NCBI RefSeq assembly: GCF_900182915.1
Contig: NZ_FXUG01000007.1
Coordinates: forward strand, 310,001-374,000
Length of the DNA: 64,000 bases
Source: Neorhodopirellula lusitana
GTDB taxonomy: Bacteria > Planctomycetota > Planctomycetia > Pirellulales > Pirellulaceae
Direction of reading: 5' to 3'
Notes under the pieces: model-generated
Told to the model about the DNA's origin: nothing
Seen by the model: the letters and a program-made list of their open reading frames with translations, nothing else
The model's database searches: none
Made by a program: the position numbers and the translations under genes
In this document: positions 1 through 9,450 of the stretch, piece by piece
Position numbering within the stretch: position 1 is the stretch's first letter
How the letters are laid out: every line of letters starts with the position of its first letter

Positions 1-1175
1 GCGGGGCGGATATCGACCCCGTCAATCTCATGATCCACATCGCCACCGGCAGCGGCAACGAGAGTTGGAAATAGGTCGATCGAACAAATCGGCGTCGATG
101 ATTCGGAACCGGCTTGAGTTACACCAGGGTAACGAACAATCCATGGCTCGCGAACACCGCCTTCATAAACCCAACCCTTCCCACCACGAAGCGGCAGGTT
201 ACTGGTTGGCAATCCTTCAGATGTTGACAGGCCCCCGTTGTCAGAGGTGAAGATCACGATCGTTTCGTCTTCGACACCGGAATCCTTCAGCTGCTGCAAC
301 ACCTTCCCAACCGCCTCATCCATCGCCTCGACCATGGCCGCGTACACGGGTTTGTTTTGTAGAATCCGCACCTTGCGATCACCACGCAAGAACACTTGTT
401 CTTCGTCAGCGAACTCAGGACCGGAAATGGACTTTGCCTTTTCCTTGTACTTGGCGATCAAGTCAGGCCGACCCATCATTGGGTTGTGAACGGAGTAGAA
501 CGCCAGGTAGGCGAAGAACGGTTGGTCTTTGTTGGTATCGATGAACGAAGCGGTCTCGCGTGCTAAACGATCCGGCAAGTGATCGCCATCGGGGCTCTCA
601 ACTTTAATTTGTGGATTCTCAAACGGTGCAAAATACCGTTTGCCAGTGTAGGGACCACCAGCACTGTGACCGCCAATGTTGACATCGAACCCTTGGTTCT
701 GGGGATAAAACTCTTCGGTCTCACCCAGGTGCCACTTGCCGGCGAAAAACGTGGCGTAGCCTTTGTCCTTCAGTGCTTCGGCAACCGTGACCTCTTCCAA
801 AGGCATGTTGTTGTGCAGCGGAGCGGGATTGAAAGTAGCAGGCCGTCGACCAGAGAAGAAGTTGGTCGCCTGCACGCGAGTCGGATACTTGCCGGTCATC
901 AGGCTGTAGCGAGTCGGCGAGCAGACCGGGTTCGCCGCATAACCATCGGTGAACCGCATCCCCGATTTGGATAGCCGATCGATGTTAGGTGTTTCGTAAA
1001 AGCAGTCAGGGTTGTTAGCACCGACGTCCATGTAGCCCAAATCATCGACAACAAAGACAACCACATTGGGCGGTCGGTCCGCTGCGGAAAGACTCCTGGG
1101 TATCAGCACGCAAGATACCAAGAGGCCTAACGCGATGACGCTAGGAAACGATGGCCGGAAGGCAGACTTTTTCAT
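1..1175 (-). CDS. Sulfatase, secreted (3' end cut by window edge)
   Basis: Type I sulfatase of the alkaline phosphatase superfamily, expected to hydrolyse sulfate esters, probably of algal polysaccharides, outside the cytoplasm. Reading the minus strand from the ATG at 1175 gives an open frame to position 1 with no stop, 391 codons; typical family length is about 450-550, so only the C-terminus is missing. The N-terminus has a lysine pair and a hydrophobic signal peptide ending near residue 31. VVFVVDDLGYMDVG holds the metal-binding Asp pair, and the C-S-P-T-R motif at about residues 85-89 is the site where Cys becomes formylglycine. IVIFTSDNGG supplies the second metal-binding Asp-Asn pair. 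The last visible residues (DGVDIRP) fit the family's C-terminal region. No strong Shine-Dalgarno is visible before the ATG. The substrate cannot be read from the sequence. Confidence 0.93.
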   Translation of the reverse strand, partial: MKKSAFRPSFPSVIALGLLVSCVLIPRSLSAADRPPNVVVFVVDDLGYMDVGANNPDCFYETPNIDRLSKSGMRFTDGYAANPVCSPTRYSLMTGKYPTRVQATNFFSGRRPATFNPAPLHNNMPLEEVTVAEALKDKGYATFFAGKWHLGETEEFYPQNQGFDVNIGGHSAGGPYTGKRYFAPFENPQIKVESPDGDHLPDRLARETASFIDTNKDQPFFAYLAFYSVHNPMMGRPDLIAKYKEKAKSISGPEFADEEQVFLRGDRKVRILQNKPVYAAMVEAMDEAVGKVLQQLKDSGVEDETIVIFTSDNGGLSTSEGLPTSNLPLRGGKGWVYEGGVREPWIVRYPGVTQAGSESSTPICSIDLFPTLVAAAGGDVDHEIDGVDIRP

Positions 1176-1571
1176 ATTGAATCGGTTGGAAGCGAGAGCG
1201 AGAAGCGGGACTGATGCCCTTAATAACATAGTCGAACCAACTGAAAGATGACAACGCGATGGCGGTCCGTCTGGCATCCCTTAGTAGCCTCTACAGCAAT
1301 CTTCAACACCTAAAGAATCAAGCAGATCTCAGCCTCCCACATCAACCCGCAACTCAGCACTCACCCCGCAAGTTAGTGATTGCGGTTTCGTCAGTCTCGC
1401 ACTTAACTGCCTGATGAAAATCGCATAGCAAGGCAGCAGAGACGCTCCGTGGTATCGTCCGCCCGCTAGAATCGTTGCGCTGCCTGACGCCTTTAGCGGA
1501 ACGGCACAGGGCCAGTGCCTTCTACGATCGAAAATCAACAGGCTGCTAACCGACTTAGGTGCTTTGCTCAA

Positions 1572-1635
1572 GCGAGTTTTACAGCATGCGAGTTTTACAG
1601 CATGCGAGCTTTACAGCATGCGAGCTTTACAGCAT
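1572..1635. repeat. Tandem array, 4 x 16 bp
   Basis: Four head-to-tail 16-bp units are present. The first two read gcgagttttacagcat and the last two gcgagctttacagcat, so the array appears to have grown by duplication of a unit and then of a one-base variant. It lies entirely between genes and abuts a hairpin at 1636-1655. Confidence 0.93.
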
Positions 1636-1655
1636 GACGGACTTTCAAGTCCGTC
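1636..1655. other. Hairpin beside the tandem array
   Basis: gacggactt at 1636-1644 is the exact reverse complement of aagtccgtc at 1647-1655, with two bases between. No T-run follows on either strand, so it does not look like an ordinary intrinsic terminator. Confidence 0.6.
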
Positions 1656-1946
1656 GAAGTCGTTGAAAGTGACGAACTAGAGAGTCCGTCGTAGAAATGC
1701 CAACCCCGTTCCAGGCGTGACGAAGCCCGCTCTTGGCGTTTGACAATAGCGGGTGGCATTCGGCAAACCGTGGGGCATGGTTTCCGAAGTAAACCATCTT
1801 CACCCTACACGACCTCGCCTCACCCTACTTCCCATACGACAAACTCGCAGGGGGCGATCTTGTTGCGAAACCAAACTACTCACCAGCGTTTCCGCCGGCG
1901 AGACCATCAATAGCTTCAACAGCAAATCGGGATTCTAGATTTTGAC

Positions 1947-2144
1947 TTAGAGTCCTTCTACTTCCTCCACTTCTCCACCGGATTCTTCCGATGCCGAACG
2001 CGCCAAGCTTTTCGCCTGCATTTCCTGTAGTTCTTGAAAAGTCATCGTACCTTGCTCAGTGACTAAACCGCCCTCTGGCGATCCGCAACCGGCAAATCCC
2101 ACAAGTCCGCACAGTAAGCAAAAGAGAAGAGTCTTTTTCATCAT
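1947..2144 (-). CDS. Small secreted lipoprotein
   Basis: A 65-residue protein with a Lys-Lys start, a hydrophobic core and the lipobox V-G-F-A-G-C at about residues 15-20. It should be exported, lipid-modified on the Cys and membrane-anchored. The mature part is short, acidic and without a recognised domain. It follows the DUF1559 gene on the same strand with a 125-bp gap that contains a strong stem-loop. A small lipoprotein directly after a DUF1559 gene is a common planctomycete arrangement, which supports it as a real gene. Two adjacent ATGs (2144 and 2141) are possible starts and no Shine-Dalgarno decides between them. Function unknown. Confidence 0.8.
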   Translation of the reverse strand: MMKKTLLFCLLCGLVGFAGCGSPEGGLVTEQGTMTFQELQEMQAKSLARSASEESGGEVEEVEGL

Positions 2145-2193
2145 TGATCGTTTCTAAAAAGAGTGATTCGGTTGAATAAGTCGTTTCACCGAG

Positions 2194-2226
2194 ACCTCCG
2201 TTGCGTTGACTCAACGCAACGGAGGT
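2194..2226. other. Perfect 16-bp stem-loop between co-oriented genes
   Basis: acctccgttgcgttga at 2194-2209 is the exact reverse complement of 2211-2226, separated by one base. In RNA this gives a very stable stem, with a few central pairs opened to make the loop. It sits between the stop of the DUF1559 gene and the start of the lipoprotein gene. On the transcribed strand no U-run follows, so mRNA protection, processing or partial attenuation fits better than simple termination. Confidence 0.7.
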
Positions 2227-2269
2227 TCTGATGTGAAACGAATGGTTCGGACGAAGCCGAACGAGGTGA

Positions 2270-3562
2270 CTAAAATTCTTCTTCGATGGTTTCCTTCGAT
2301 GCCCGGGTTCCCAATGCTCCCCAAAGACCATAAGGGCTTCTCGATCCGGGGGCACTGATACCAGTACCATTCTGGGCAACGGGAGTTGCATTCTGATTAC
2401 CAGCGTCAACTGAATCAGTAATGAACTTCACCGCACCATCGCCCATCAACACGTGACATCCACCTTGGTGGCGACTGCTGGCCGAAAACACACCGGACCG
2501 GTTGTAAACGTTGTTCGTTCCTAATTCATTCGCAACCTGGAAACAAGCGGCTGAATTCGGTGACGCCATCGTGGTGATTTGACTGAAGACAGGGAAACCA
2601 CTCGCCCAGCGATATCCGCGAAGCTTGTCTTGCTCATTTCCGCTGAAAATCGTCGAGAGGGGCGTCGAAGCGCTGCTGCTCCAGAATTGTGGCCTTTCGG
2701 CATCCACACCAGCGTTGTTGGAGCACTGATTTGGCGACCCGACTGGAGTGATCGGATTGCCCCCCGACTCGCCTCGCAGTGTCACTGCACTGTTGTTGGC
2801 CAGAGGATCCGTACGCTTGTCTCGGTCGCCGAGATCGGAGGCGATTTCACCCGCGATAACCGTATTTGCCAACCCATCAAGAATGTCTCGGAACGCCATT
2901 TTCTGACGAGGGACAAACGCACCACGCTGACTTGCACGAACCATCTGAGCAAGAGTACTGCTGCGTATTAAGTTTTGGTTGGCCGCACCGACGCCACCGC
3001 GGAAAGGACTGTCGCCCATGCAGGCTGCGTAGTTCGTCCGACCGTATGCGGGAAGTCCAACCCCTGGATCACTTGGGCAACGCAGAGTTGGGACCTGAGT
3101 CAGGTAAGGAGGATAATTCGCTACGTTGGGTGACGGACCAAAAGCAACCCACGGTTGACCAACGGAGCCCCACCCGGTTGTTCCTCCATCAGTACGACCG
3201 ACCAAGGGATTCGAAATTTGCTCCCACAAAGCCTGGCCTTCGAAGAAAGGCAGTAAGCCGACGAAGATACTGTGTCGTTCGCCGTTTCCGTTGGTTCGGT
3301 TTGGGTGCGATCCGGAATTGGTTCCGTGCCCCGTACCAGACATTTGGGTGGGAAGCTGCTTGTAGGCCGAGTGGTAATTGTGAATAGCCAGGCCAATTTG
3401 CTTGAAGTTGTTGCTGCAACTCATCCGGCGAGCGGCCTCTCGGGCAGCCTGCACGGCGGGAAGCAGTAGGCCGACCAGAACGCCAATAATGGCAATCACG
3501 ACCAGCAACTCGACTAACGTGAATCCGCTTGAGACGCTGCGGGGGCGATTTAAGGTAGTCAT
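2270..3562 (-). CDS. DUF1559 domain protein with type IV pilin-like N-terminus
   Basis: A 430-residue member of the large planctomycete DUF1559 family. The N-terminus has the prepilin cleavage/methylation signature G-F-T-L-V-E-L-L (about residues 13-20) followed by a hydrophobic helix ending near [12 protein letters not shown]. The family is therefore thought to be processed like a pseudopilin and displayed at the cell surface. The conserved [17 protein letters not shown] segment follows, and an H[15 protein letters not shown] motif lies near the C-terminus. The ATG at 3562 has a good ribosome binding site, GAGG five bases upstream (plus-strand 3568-3571). The partner lipoprotein lies downstream. 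The exact role is not established. Confidence 0.93.
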   Translation of the reverse strand: MTTLNRPRSVSSGFTLVELLVVIAIIGVLVGLLLPAVQAAREAARRMSCSNNFKQIGLAIHNYHSAYKQLPTQMSGTGHGTNSGSHPNRTNGNGERHSIFVGLLPFFEGQALWEQISNPLVGRTDGGTTGWGSVGQPWVAFGPSPNVANYPPYLTQVPTLRCPSDPGVGLPAYGRTNYAACMGDSPFRGGVGAANQNLIRSSTLAQMVRASQRGAFVPRQKMAFRDILDGLANTVIAGEIASDLGDRDKRTDPLANNSAVTLRGESGGNPITPVGSPNQCSNNAGVDAERPQFWSSSASTPLSTIFSGNEQDKLRGYRWASGFPVFSQITTMASPNSAACFQVANELGTNNVYNRSGVFSASSRHQGGCHVLMGDGAVKFITDSVDAGNQNATPVAQNGTGISAPGSRSPYGLWGALGTRASKETIEEEF

Positions 3563-3879
3563 CTAGACCTCGACGAGAGAAGAATTCGTTTCGAAAGAAG
3601 CGGCGAATGGTCGCCTCTACCCTATAAACCGAATCTCACGGTGCCGATCTAAACACTGCGGCCCAAAAATCCATTTAAAATGGAATTCCTCAAGATCACG
3701 CCGCTTCCGTTACATGTGCCCTTTGACGCGATAGACGCCCTAAATCGCCTCAAAAAAAGCATTTCCCCAGTATTTCCGCGATGCTGGAGCCATTAAATCC
3801 CTGGGTTGAACAGCGGATTAACTTAACTTTCGCTAGCCGCGTTAAGAGATTTCGCGCGGTTTTCAGCCGGGACGCCTTC
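3563..3879. other. Intergenic region upstream of the DUF1559 gene
   Basis: A 317-bp stretch between the DUF1559 start and the end of the kinase gene. It contains a short palindrome, tccatttaaaatgga (3670-3684), about 110 bp upstream of the DUF1559 start, which could be an operator or simply an AT-rich spacer. No gene or clear promoter was recognised. Confidence 0.4.
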
Positions 3880-6042
3880 TCAGTCGCCAACGACGACTTC
3901 GATTGCAGGTGGCAAACCAACAAGCTCCGACTCGGGTAGCTGATCGGGTGCGACGTACACCCTTCGCAGGGTGAGGCTGCTTTCCAGTGGGCTCAAGTCG
4001 GAGACTTCCGTCTCCCGGATATCGAGCTCAAATAACTCCAGCCCATCCAGTTCATTCAAATCCGTAATTCCCGTTTCACGCAAATCAAGCGAACGTGGCT
4101 GGAGAATGTGCAGCAGGCTAAACCAGTTCGGATGTCGTTCCGAGATCGCAAACGCACGCCTCAAATACTTCAGACCAGCACCACGCAGTTGCACGGTTGC
4201 CGAATCGGCATCGAAATACAGTCCTTCGGCGTCCCATTCCTCGTTATTGATTTTGATCCAAGCTCGGACAATCTCGACCTTATCTGCCACTGGCCGTTGA
4301 TTCAAATCGTCGTAGATCATCAGCTTCTCGGCGAGCGGCGCTCTCCAGCGATTCGAAGCCACCAGTTCGCCCATCAGGTCGATAAGACTTTGAGTGTCCA
4401 AATACCCCTCCTCGTTGAGGAGCGGCAAGTACTTCTCAGCCAGAAACAAAAGTTCGCCGGTGATCTCCTTTCCCTCCCTACTAAGCTGCAGCGCTGAATC
4501 GAAATCCTGGATTAAGAATAGGATCCAGAATTTTTGGGTCCACGCAAACGACTTAGGCGGAGGATCAAAAACCAGGATCGAATCCATGTGTTCCAACGTC
4601 GTTTGAACGGCTGACTTCATCGAGTCGCCATTCCGCAGCGCGGAATTGATAACAAATTCGGAATGCCGAGTTGCCGCGGAAACCTGGCGACCGCGGCGGC
4701 GATCCGATGCATTCTTTTCGGCCAAGTATAAGTCAAGGGAATCTTGGGCCTCGGCCTGCGCCAACTCAGCTCGCTCCAGTGCGGTGACGGTTTGAAATTG
4801 AGACCGTTCCGCTTCGGCCTGGGCCTCTTGGGAGATCCGACGCGCTTCAACGGCGACCGCCCGTGCCTCCAAAGCCTCATCGCGACTGCGGTTCAACTGA
4901 ACCACAAAATAGGTCACACACATCGCAAGAATCGAAAGCAACCCCAGCGTCAACGAACACGCATCGCGATGTCTTTTGTAGAACAGCAATGCTTCGCGAC
5001 GAAGGCTTGGATTTTCAACGGACGTTGTAAAACCATCCAGAAACCGGTGAATGTCTTCGCTCAAGGCTTCCACGCTTTGATAGCGACTGGACGGATCGAT
5101 TGCGGTGGCCTTGGCAATCGTCGCCGTCAGCGCGAGATCGACTCCCGAACTAACCGGTACTCCGTTTGAATTGGATTGGGCGTTTGAATTGGACCGGGCG
5201 TTTGGACTGGACTGGGCATTCGGATTAAATTGGCAAGCCAACAACTCTTGCAGCAAGCAGCCCAGCGCATAGATATCCATTTGTGGAGTCTTGGGCTGCC
5301 GGCGATTCATTTGCTCGGGCGCCATATAAACAGGTGTCCCACTGGAGGACTCCAACAACGCACCGTACAGATCCGGGTCGAGCAAGACGGTGGAGTCGTT
5401 TTGCCCAGGTTGGTGAGCCATCACCACCCCCATCCCCCAATCGCAAACCTTCACCTCGCCGAACTCGCCCACAAAGATATTCTCGGGCTTGATGTCCAAA
5501 TGCAAAACGCGACGAGAATGGGCGTAGGCCACCGCATCGCAAACTCGCAAGAAGTATTCCAACCGCTTGCGCAGTGGATACTCCTTTGCGATTTCCTCAG
5601 CATTCAGATCCCGCACGACCTGACGCAAGGACCGGCCTTGTTTCAGTTCCATCGTGAAAAAGGGACGGCCTTGGTCGTCGACGTCCATGTCGAACAAGTC
5701 AATGATATTCGGGTGATCCAAGCGAGCCGTCAGGTGAGCCTCTCGCAAAAACGCATCAAAATGATCGCTGGAGTATTCCGGCAACGGCTTGGCCATCGCC
5801 ACATGCCGAGCAGCCTTCGCGTCGTATACACGGTACACCTCTTTCATTCCGCCACGCCCGATCAACTCCGGGTTTTGATAGCGAACTTTGATGCGTGAGA
5901 TTGCACAAAACAGCGGGCAGATATCGTCATCCGTTTCCAAGCAATCGGAATACGCCAACGACGGATCGGCTTGATCGAAGACATCATCAACGATCGGCTT
6001 GATACGCCGGATCGATGCTCGCGAGGGATCGGTTGAAGTCAT
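3880..6042 (-). CDS. Ser/Thr protein kinase, one-pass membrane, LRR-like tail
   Basis: A 720-residue Hanks-type kinase that phosphorylates proteins on Ser/Thr. The kinase domain spans about residues 57-340, with glycine loop IGRGGMKEVY, catalytic loop HLDIKPEN, metal-binding DWG in place of DFG, and MAPEQ. HLD keeps the catalytic Asp but lacks the Arg of HRD, so control by activation-loop phosphorylation may differ. A hydrophobic helix follows near residues 358-382, then an Ala/Glu/Gln/Arg-rich coiled coil. The C-terminus has two leucine-rich-repeat-like turns (LDLRETGITDLNELDGLELF and the next). A run of six-residue Asn/Ser repeats sits within the kinase domain (about 5160-5230). The ECF-like sigma gene lies 58 bp upstream on the same strand, a planctomycete pairing that suggests joint control. 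Confidence 0.92.
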   Translation of the reverse strand: MTSTDPSRASIRRIKPIVDDVFDQADPSLAYSDCLETDDDICPLFCAISRIKVRYQNPELIGRGGMKEVYRVYDAKAARHVAMAKPLPEYSSDHFDAFLREAHLTARLDHPNIIDLFDMDVDDQGRPFFTMELKQGRSLRQVVRDLNAEEIAKEYPLRKRLEYFLRVCDAVAYAHSRRVLHLDIKPENIFVGEFGEVKVCDWGMGVVMAHQPGQNDSTVLLDPDLYGALLESSSGTPVYMAPEQMNRRQPKTPQMDIYALGCLLQELLACQFNPNAQSSPNARSNSNAQSNSNGVPVSSGVDLALTATIAKATAIDPSSRYQSVEALSEDIHRFLDGFTTSVENPSLRREALLFYKRHRDACSLTLGLLSILAMCVTYFVVQLNRSRDEALEARAVAVEARRISQEAQAEAERSQFQTVTALERAELAQAEAQDSLDLYLAEKNASDRRRGRQVSAATRHSEFVINSALRNGDSMKSAVQTTLEHMDSILVFDPPPKSFAWTQKFWILFLIQDFDSALQLSREGKEITGELLFLAEKYLPLLNEEGYLDTQSLIDLMGELVASNRWRAPLAEKLMIYDDLNQRPVADKVEIVRAWIKINNEEWDAEGLYFDADSATVQLRGAGLKYLRRAFAISERHPNWFSLLHILQPRSLDLRETGITDLNELDGLELFELDIRETEVSDLSPLESSLTLRRVYVAPDQLPESELVGLPPAIEVVVGD

Positions 6043-6100
6043 GGAATTGCTTTAGGGTGATGCACGAACCAAAGTCATAAGACCGCTGGCCGTCAGTCGT

Positions 6101-6721
6101 TTAGACGTTGTTTTCGGGGAACTCGAGTTCTCGCCGTAACTCGTAAACCTCTCGCACAAGACGTTTCTTCACTCGGTGCTTTAGAACATAAACGCTGTCC
6201 TCGCTCATGTTCAAATCTTCGCTGATCGCGGAAGCCGATTCGCCCTCCACGCTTCGGACAAAGACATCCACAGCGTTTCCTGAAAAAACGGTTCGCAGCC
6301 GATCGAGTGCTAGCTCAACAATGTGCTCTCGCCATTCCGCTTCGATCCGCTGTTCTAGTTCAGAGTCTTCCATGGGTGACTCTTCGACGGTGTCCAGGTT
6401 GCCATCCACGGTTTGTTGATTACGTCGTTGCTTACGATGCCAATCGACCGCCGTGCTACGGATCAAATGTGACAACCAACTTCGAAAGCGAGTTCTTTCG
6501 GGCGAGGGTTTGTAGCTGGCAAGATCTTTCCAAAGCCGCATTAGCGCCAACTGACAGGCGTCGTCAATATCGGACCGCGGCACCCCCATGTGCGCCAGAA
6601 CTCGGCCGATGAACGGTCGGTAATAGTCCAGCAATTCTTCCCACGCGGGGTGATCTTTTCCGGACTGCGCAAGCTCCAACAACGAAATCCGAGTCGGCAG
6701 GTTTTGCGAGGGATTGTTCAT
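6101..6721 (-). CDS. ECF-like RNA polymerase sigma factor
   Basis: A sigma-70 family factor of about 206 residues. Region 2 is recognisable (AWEELLDYYRPFIGRVL, DIDDACQLALMRLWKDL, then RFRSWLSHLIRSTAVDWHR), and region 4 is near the C-terminus, with a helix-turn-helix around SAISEDLNMSEDSVYVLKHR. It should direct RNA polymerase to a small regulon. The open frame extends eight codons further to a TTG at 6745; the ATG at 6721 was chosen because MNNPSQN is a more ordinary start, though neither has a clear Shine-Dalgarno. The kinase gene follows 58 bp downstream, so the kinase may modify the sigma factor or a regulator of it. No anti-sigma gene is visible nearby. Confidence 0.9.
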   Translation of the reverse strand: MNNPSQNLPTRISLLELAQSGKDHPAWEELLDYYRPFIGRVLAHMGVPRSDIDDACQLALMRLWKDLASYKPSPERTRFRSWLSHLIRSTAVDWHRKQRRNQQTVDGNLDTVEESPMEDSELEQRIEAEWREHIVELALDRLRTVFSGNAVDVFVRSVEGESASAISEDLNMSEDSVYVLKHRVKKRLVREVYELRRELEFPENNV

Positions 6722-6958
6722 GGAAGCGAGTAGGATCCTCAACAAGATGAATCGGCGCGACGAAGCCTCGCTACCGTACTTGGCCTGGCCCTGCGATCAC
6801 CTGCAACGTGATGCCGATGGTCAACGACATTCAGCAATTGACGACGCGAATAATGCACTTTGCCACCGGATCACAACGCGGAACCGACCTGGCCACATGT
6901 CAGTGTACTCTGCTGCGGCAAAGCTGTGACACATCGAAAAAACCACCGATGAGTGATT

Positions 6959-8566
6959 TCAGTCCACCAAGCCGAGGGCGAGACGCTCTGCGCTGGGGAC
7001 AATTCCTCGGAAGGATTCCAGCGCGGACGGGTTGTCAGCCGCCAGAGATTGAACTTCCCGGGCGATCTGGCTTTTCAAGCGGCTCGCCTCCTGGGGCCGA
7101 TCGGTCGCGACCGCGATTTCGTGTCGATGCACCGTCGCAACCAATCCATAAAGTCGCTTCAAAGTCGCCGACTTTTGCAGTTGGTCAAGCAAAGCGAGTG
7201 CCTGATCGTAATGACCTTGTTCGATGTACAAGCGTGAAAGCTGGAGAGTGGCTTTGTGGTGATAGTCCAGTCGAGCGGGTGCATTTTCCGCAGCCTGATC
7301 GACGGGGAAGTAGTCCATGACCGCCAGCCAACCGGGCACGTCATTGCGGGTGATCGCAATCAAGTACTGCTGCGCAATCGAATCGGTACGCGACACAATC
7401 GGACCACGTAGCTGACTGCGAATCGACGATGGACGTGTGGCCGTTGCGGTCAGTCCGCCGATTCCCAAACCGACCACGGACAAGATGCCAATCAGGATCC
7501 GGCGGCGGGTTCGGCTCTTGCGCTCCTGTTGCGATCGGTCCACGACTCGCTGCAATCGCACCGTTGCGGACCCGGCACCAAACGCATGCGAGGACGCGAA
7601 AGGGGAAGCGAGAGTCCGTTGACCGGCGGAAGCTTTCGTTGAGATTGAGTCGTGCGTTTCGTCCAGCACATTGGAGCCATTCGCGTCCTGTTTTCCGGCA
7701 TCCGGTTGAGCAGCATGCTGGTCCACGACCGCCAAGAGTTCACTCGCCGAAGCAAACCGGCTGGCAGGCGACTTCTGCAAACATCGCATGACCAGTGAAA
7801 CCAGCCAGCCCGGCAAGTCCGACGTGCCACGCACGCGGTCCAGCGGCAGTGGCGTCTCGTTAATGTGTTTGACCGCCAACGCCAACGGTTCTTCATCGGC
7901 GAACGGTGGAGTCCCCGCGAGCAGGTGGTACATCGTGACGCCAAGCGAATACAAATCGCTGCGTGCATCCACCGGATGCCCCTGAATTTGTTCCGGACTC
8001 ATGTACCGAGGCGTGCCCAGCGTCAGCCCTGCCCGCGTGAGGTTGGCGGTGCTGGAATCGACCGCCGTCAACATGCGTGCCAAACCAAAGTCAGTCACTT
8101 TGATGCCGAAGTCATCGCCTTGCATGATGTTTTCAGGCTTCACATCACGATGGGTCACGCCGGCATCGTGCGCGACTTGCAAAGCCCCGGCAACGCTTCG
8201 CAACACATTGATCGCGGCGTCGGCCCCCAGCGGCCCGTCTCGGTCGAGCAACTGCTTGAGATTAATCCCGTCGACAAGCTCTTGCGAAATGAAGTGGACG
8301 TCGCCGACTTCACCGAACTCGTAGACCTGCACGATCGAGGGATGGTTCAGCCGAGCGGCAGCTTGGGCTTCGCGCTGGAAACGTTTCAGGTTGTCGAGAT
8401 CGCGTTGAAGATCATCGCCGCCTGACTTCCCTGGACGTAATACCTTCAGGGCGACGTCGCGTTGGAGCTTCATTTGACGCGCGGCGTAAACGTCGGCCAT
8501 CCCGCCGCTGCCGATCTTGCGGAGGATTTGATATTCGCCCAATCGCTGGCCGGTTAGGTCACTCAT
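6959..8566 (-). CDS. Ser/Thr protein kinase, one-pass membrane
   Basis: A 535-residue PknB-like kinase. The kinase domain covers about residues 11-275 with the canonical set: glycine loop IGSGGMADVY, VALKVL, THRDVKPENIM, TDFGLAR and a GTPRYMSPEQ segment. A low-complexity linker follows, then one membrane helix (ILIGILSVVGLGIGGL, around residue 360). About 150 residues lie beyond the membrane and include a tetratricopeptide-like segment (LYIEQGHYDQALALLDQL), suggesting a protein-binding sensor. Its ATG overlaps the larE stop by four bases (8563-8566), so the two genes are probably co-transcribed and translationally coupled. Unlike the other kinases in the window, its catalytic motifs are fully standard. 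Confidence 0.93.
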   Translation of the reverse strand: MSDLTGQRLGEYQILRKIGSGGMADVYAARQMKLQRDVALKVLRPGKSGGDDLQRDLDNLKRFQREAQAAARLNHPSIVQVYEFGEVGDVHFISQELVDGINLKQLLDRDGPLGADAAINVLRSVAGALQVAHDAGVTHRDVKPENIMQGDDFGIKVTDFGLARMLTAVDSSTANLTRAGLTLGTPRYMSPEQIQGHPVDARSDLYSLGVTMYHLLAGTPPFADEEPLALAVKHINETPLPLDRVRGTSDLPGWLVSLVMRCLQKSPASRFASASELLAVVDQHAAQPDAGKQDANGSNVLDETHDSISTKASAGQRTLASPFASSHAFGAGSATVRLQRVVDRSQQERKSRTRRRILIGILSVVGLGIGGLTATATRPSSIRSQLRGPIVSRTDSIAQQYLIAITRNDVPGWLAVMDYFPVDQAAENAPARLDYHHKATLQLSRLYIEQGHYDQALALLDQLQKSATLKRLYGLVATVHRHEIAVATDRPQEASRLKSQIAREVQSLAADNPSALESFRGIVPSAERLALGLVD

Positions 8567-9450
8567 CGGCTCACTCCCGACAATTGAACCAAACCTTCAT
8601 TCATGCTGCCTGATCGCAGACCGGCCAAATTCAATGTGACGTTCCGAAACCCGAGTGATTGAAAATGTTGCGATAACGATTCGTTGAGCTGCAAGTCAAC
8701 GACGCGTGCCAAGTCCGTCGCCGGCACCTCAATCCTCGCCAACTCGCCGGCGTGCAAACGAACACGAAGATCACCCAAACCGTGCGACCGCAGCCAAGCC
8801 TCGGCGGCGTCAATCCGGCCAAGACGTTCAGGGGTGACCTCCACGTGATATTCAATTCGACTGGACAGGCAAGGCGATGCGGGCAGGTCAGCGTTACTGA
8901 GTCCGAAGCTTTCCGCGATTCGGCGGACTTCACTTTTGCCGAAACCTAGATCCGCCAACGGAGTCTGCACACCAGCATCCCGCCCCGCTTGGATTCCGGG
9001 GCGATGATCACCTAAGTCATCTGCGTTGGTACCCGAAACAATCACGGCGGACCGCTGGACCGCGATAGGCCGCAGGTATTCGTACAACGTTTCTTTACAG
9101 TAATAACAGCGGTCGGTCGGGTTGCTACGGTACGCGTCCCGCCCGAGTTCGTTGGTGTCGACAAACCGATGCTCGATCGGTATTTCGGCTGCCACGCGAG
9201 TCGCCAATTCGGCCTGCCAACTGGCCAGGGACGGCGAACGGGCGGTGACGGCGATGCAGTTGTCAGGGAAATCAGGTTTGATAACCCCACCCACCTCGCT
9301 GAAAAACTGGGAAGCCCCGGTAGTTTGCGGCGTCCCGGCTCGCACGGCCGCTGCCGCCACCACGGAACTGTCCACGCCCCCGGAAAACGCGACAACGAGC
9401 GGCCCCAGAGAACTCAGGCGGTCTATCAGTTGTTTCGCGGAATCGAGCAT
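8563..9450 (-). CDS. larE: LarE-type ATP-dependent sulfur transferase (PP-loop)
   Basis: A protein of about 295 residues with the ATP pyrophosphatase P-loop AFSGGVDSSVVAAAAV near the N-terminus, followed by NPTDRCYYCKETLYEYL and SGTNADDLGDHRPG, which mark the LarE family. LarE installs sulfur into the pincer cofactor of nickel lactate racemase; in the founding enzyme a Cys of the protein itself is the sulfur donor, and the matching Cys is present here in PASPCLSSRI. The frame extends upstream to 9495, but MLDSAKQLIDRL at 9450 is the natural family start. No larA, larB or larC is nearby, so the acceptor pathway is unknown. The stop overlaps the downstream kinase start by 4 bp. Confidence 0.88.
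   Translation of the reverse strand: MLDSAKQLIDRLSSLGPLVVAFSGGVDSSVVAAAAVRAGTPQTTGASQFFSEVGGVIKPDFPDNCIAVTARSPSLASWQAELATRVAAEIPIEHRFVDTNELGRDAYRSNPTDRCYYCKETLYEYLRPIAVQRSAVIVSGTNADDLGDHRPGIQAGRDAGVQTPLADLGFGKSEVRRIAESFGLSNADLPASPCLSSRIEYHVEVTPERLGRIDAAEAWLRSHGLGDLRVRLHAGELARIEVPATDLARVVDLQLNESLSQHFQSLGFRNVTLNLAGLRSGSMNEGLVQLSGVSR

Larger units (their letters stand above)
1176..1946. other. Gene-poor intergenic stretch of 771 bp
   Basis: No convincing gene is visible. An 80-codon minus-strand frame at 1329-1571 has no family signature and no ribosome binding site. The stretch holds a 16-bp tandem array at 1572-1635 and an adjoining hairpin at 1636-1655. It separates the start of the sulfatase (leftward) from the end of the lipoprotein gene, so it should include the sulfatase promoter, but no clear -35/-10 pair was recognised. 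Confidence 0.6.

Noticed and set aside
1329-1571. An 80-codon minus-strand frame between the sulfatase and the lipoprotein.
   Set aside because: No family signature, no ribosome binding site, and its upstream edge runs into the tandem array. It may belong to a repeated intergenic sequence.
5230-5898. A 222-codon plus-strand frame inside the first kinase.
   Set aside because: It is antisense to the well-supported kinase domain; high GC content keeps such frames open.
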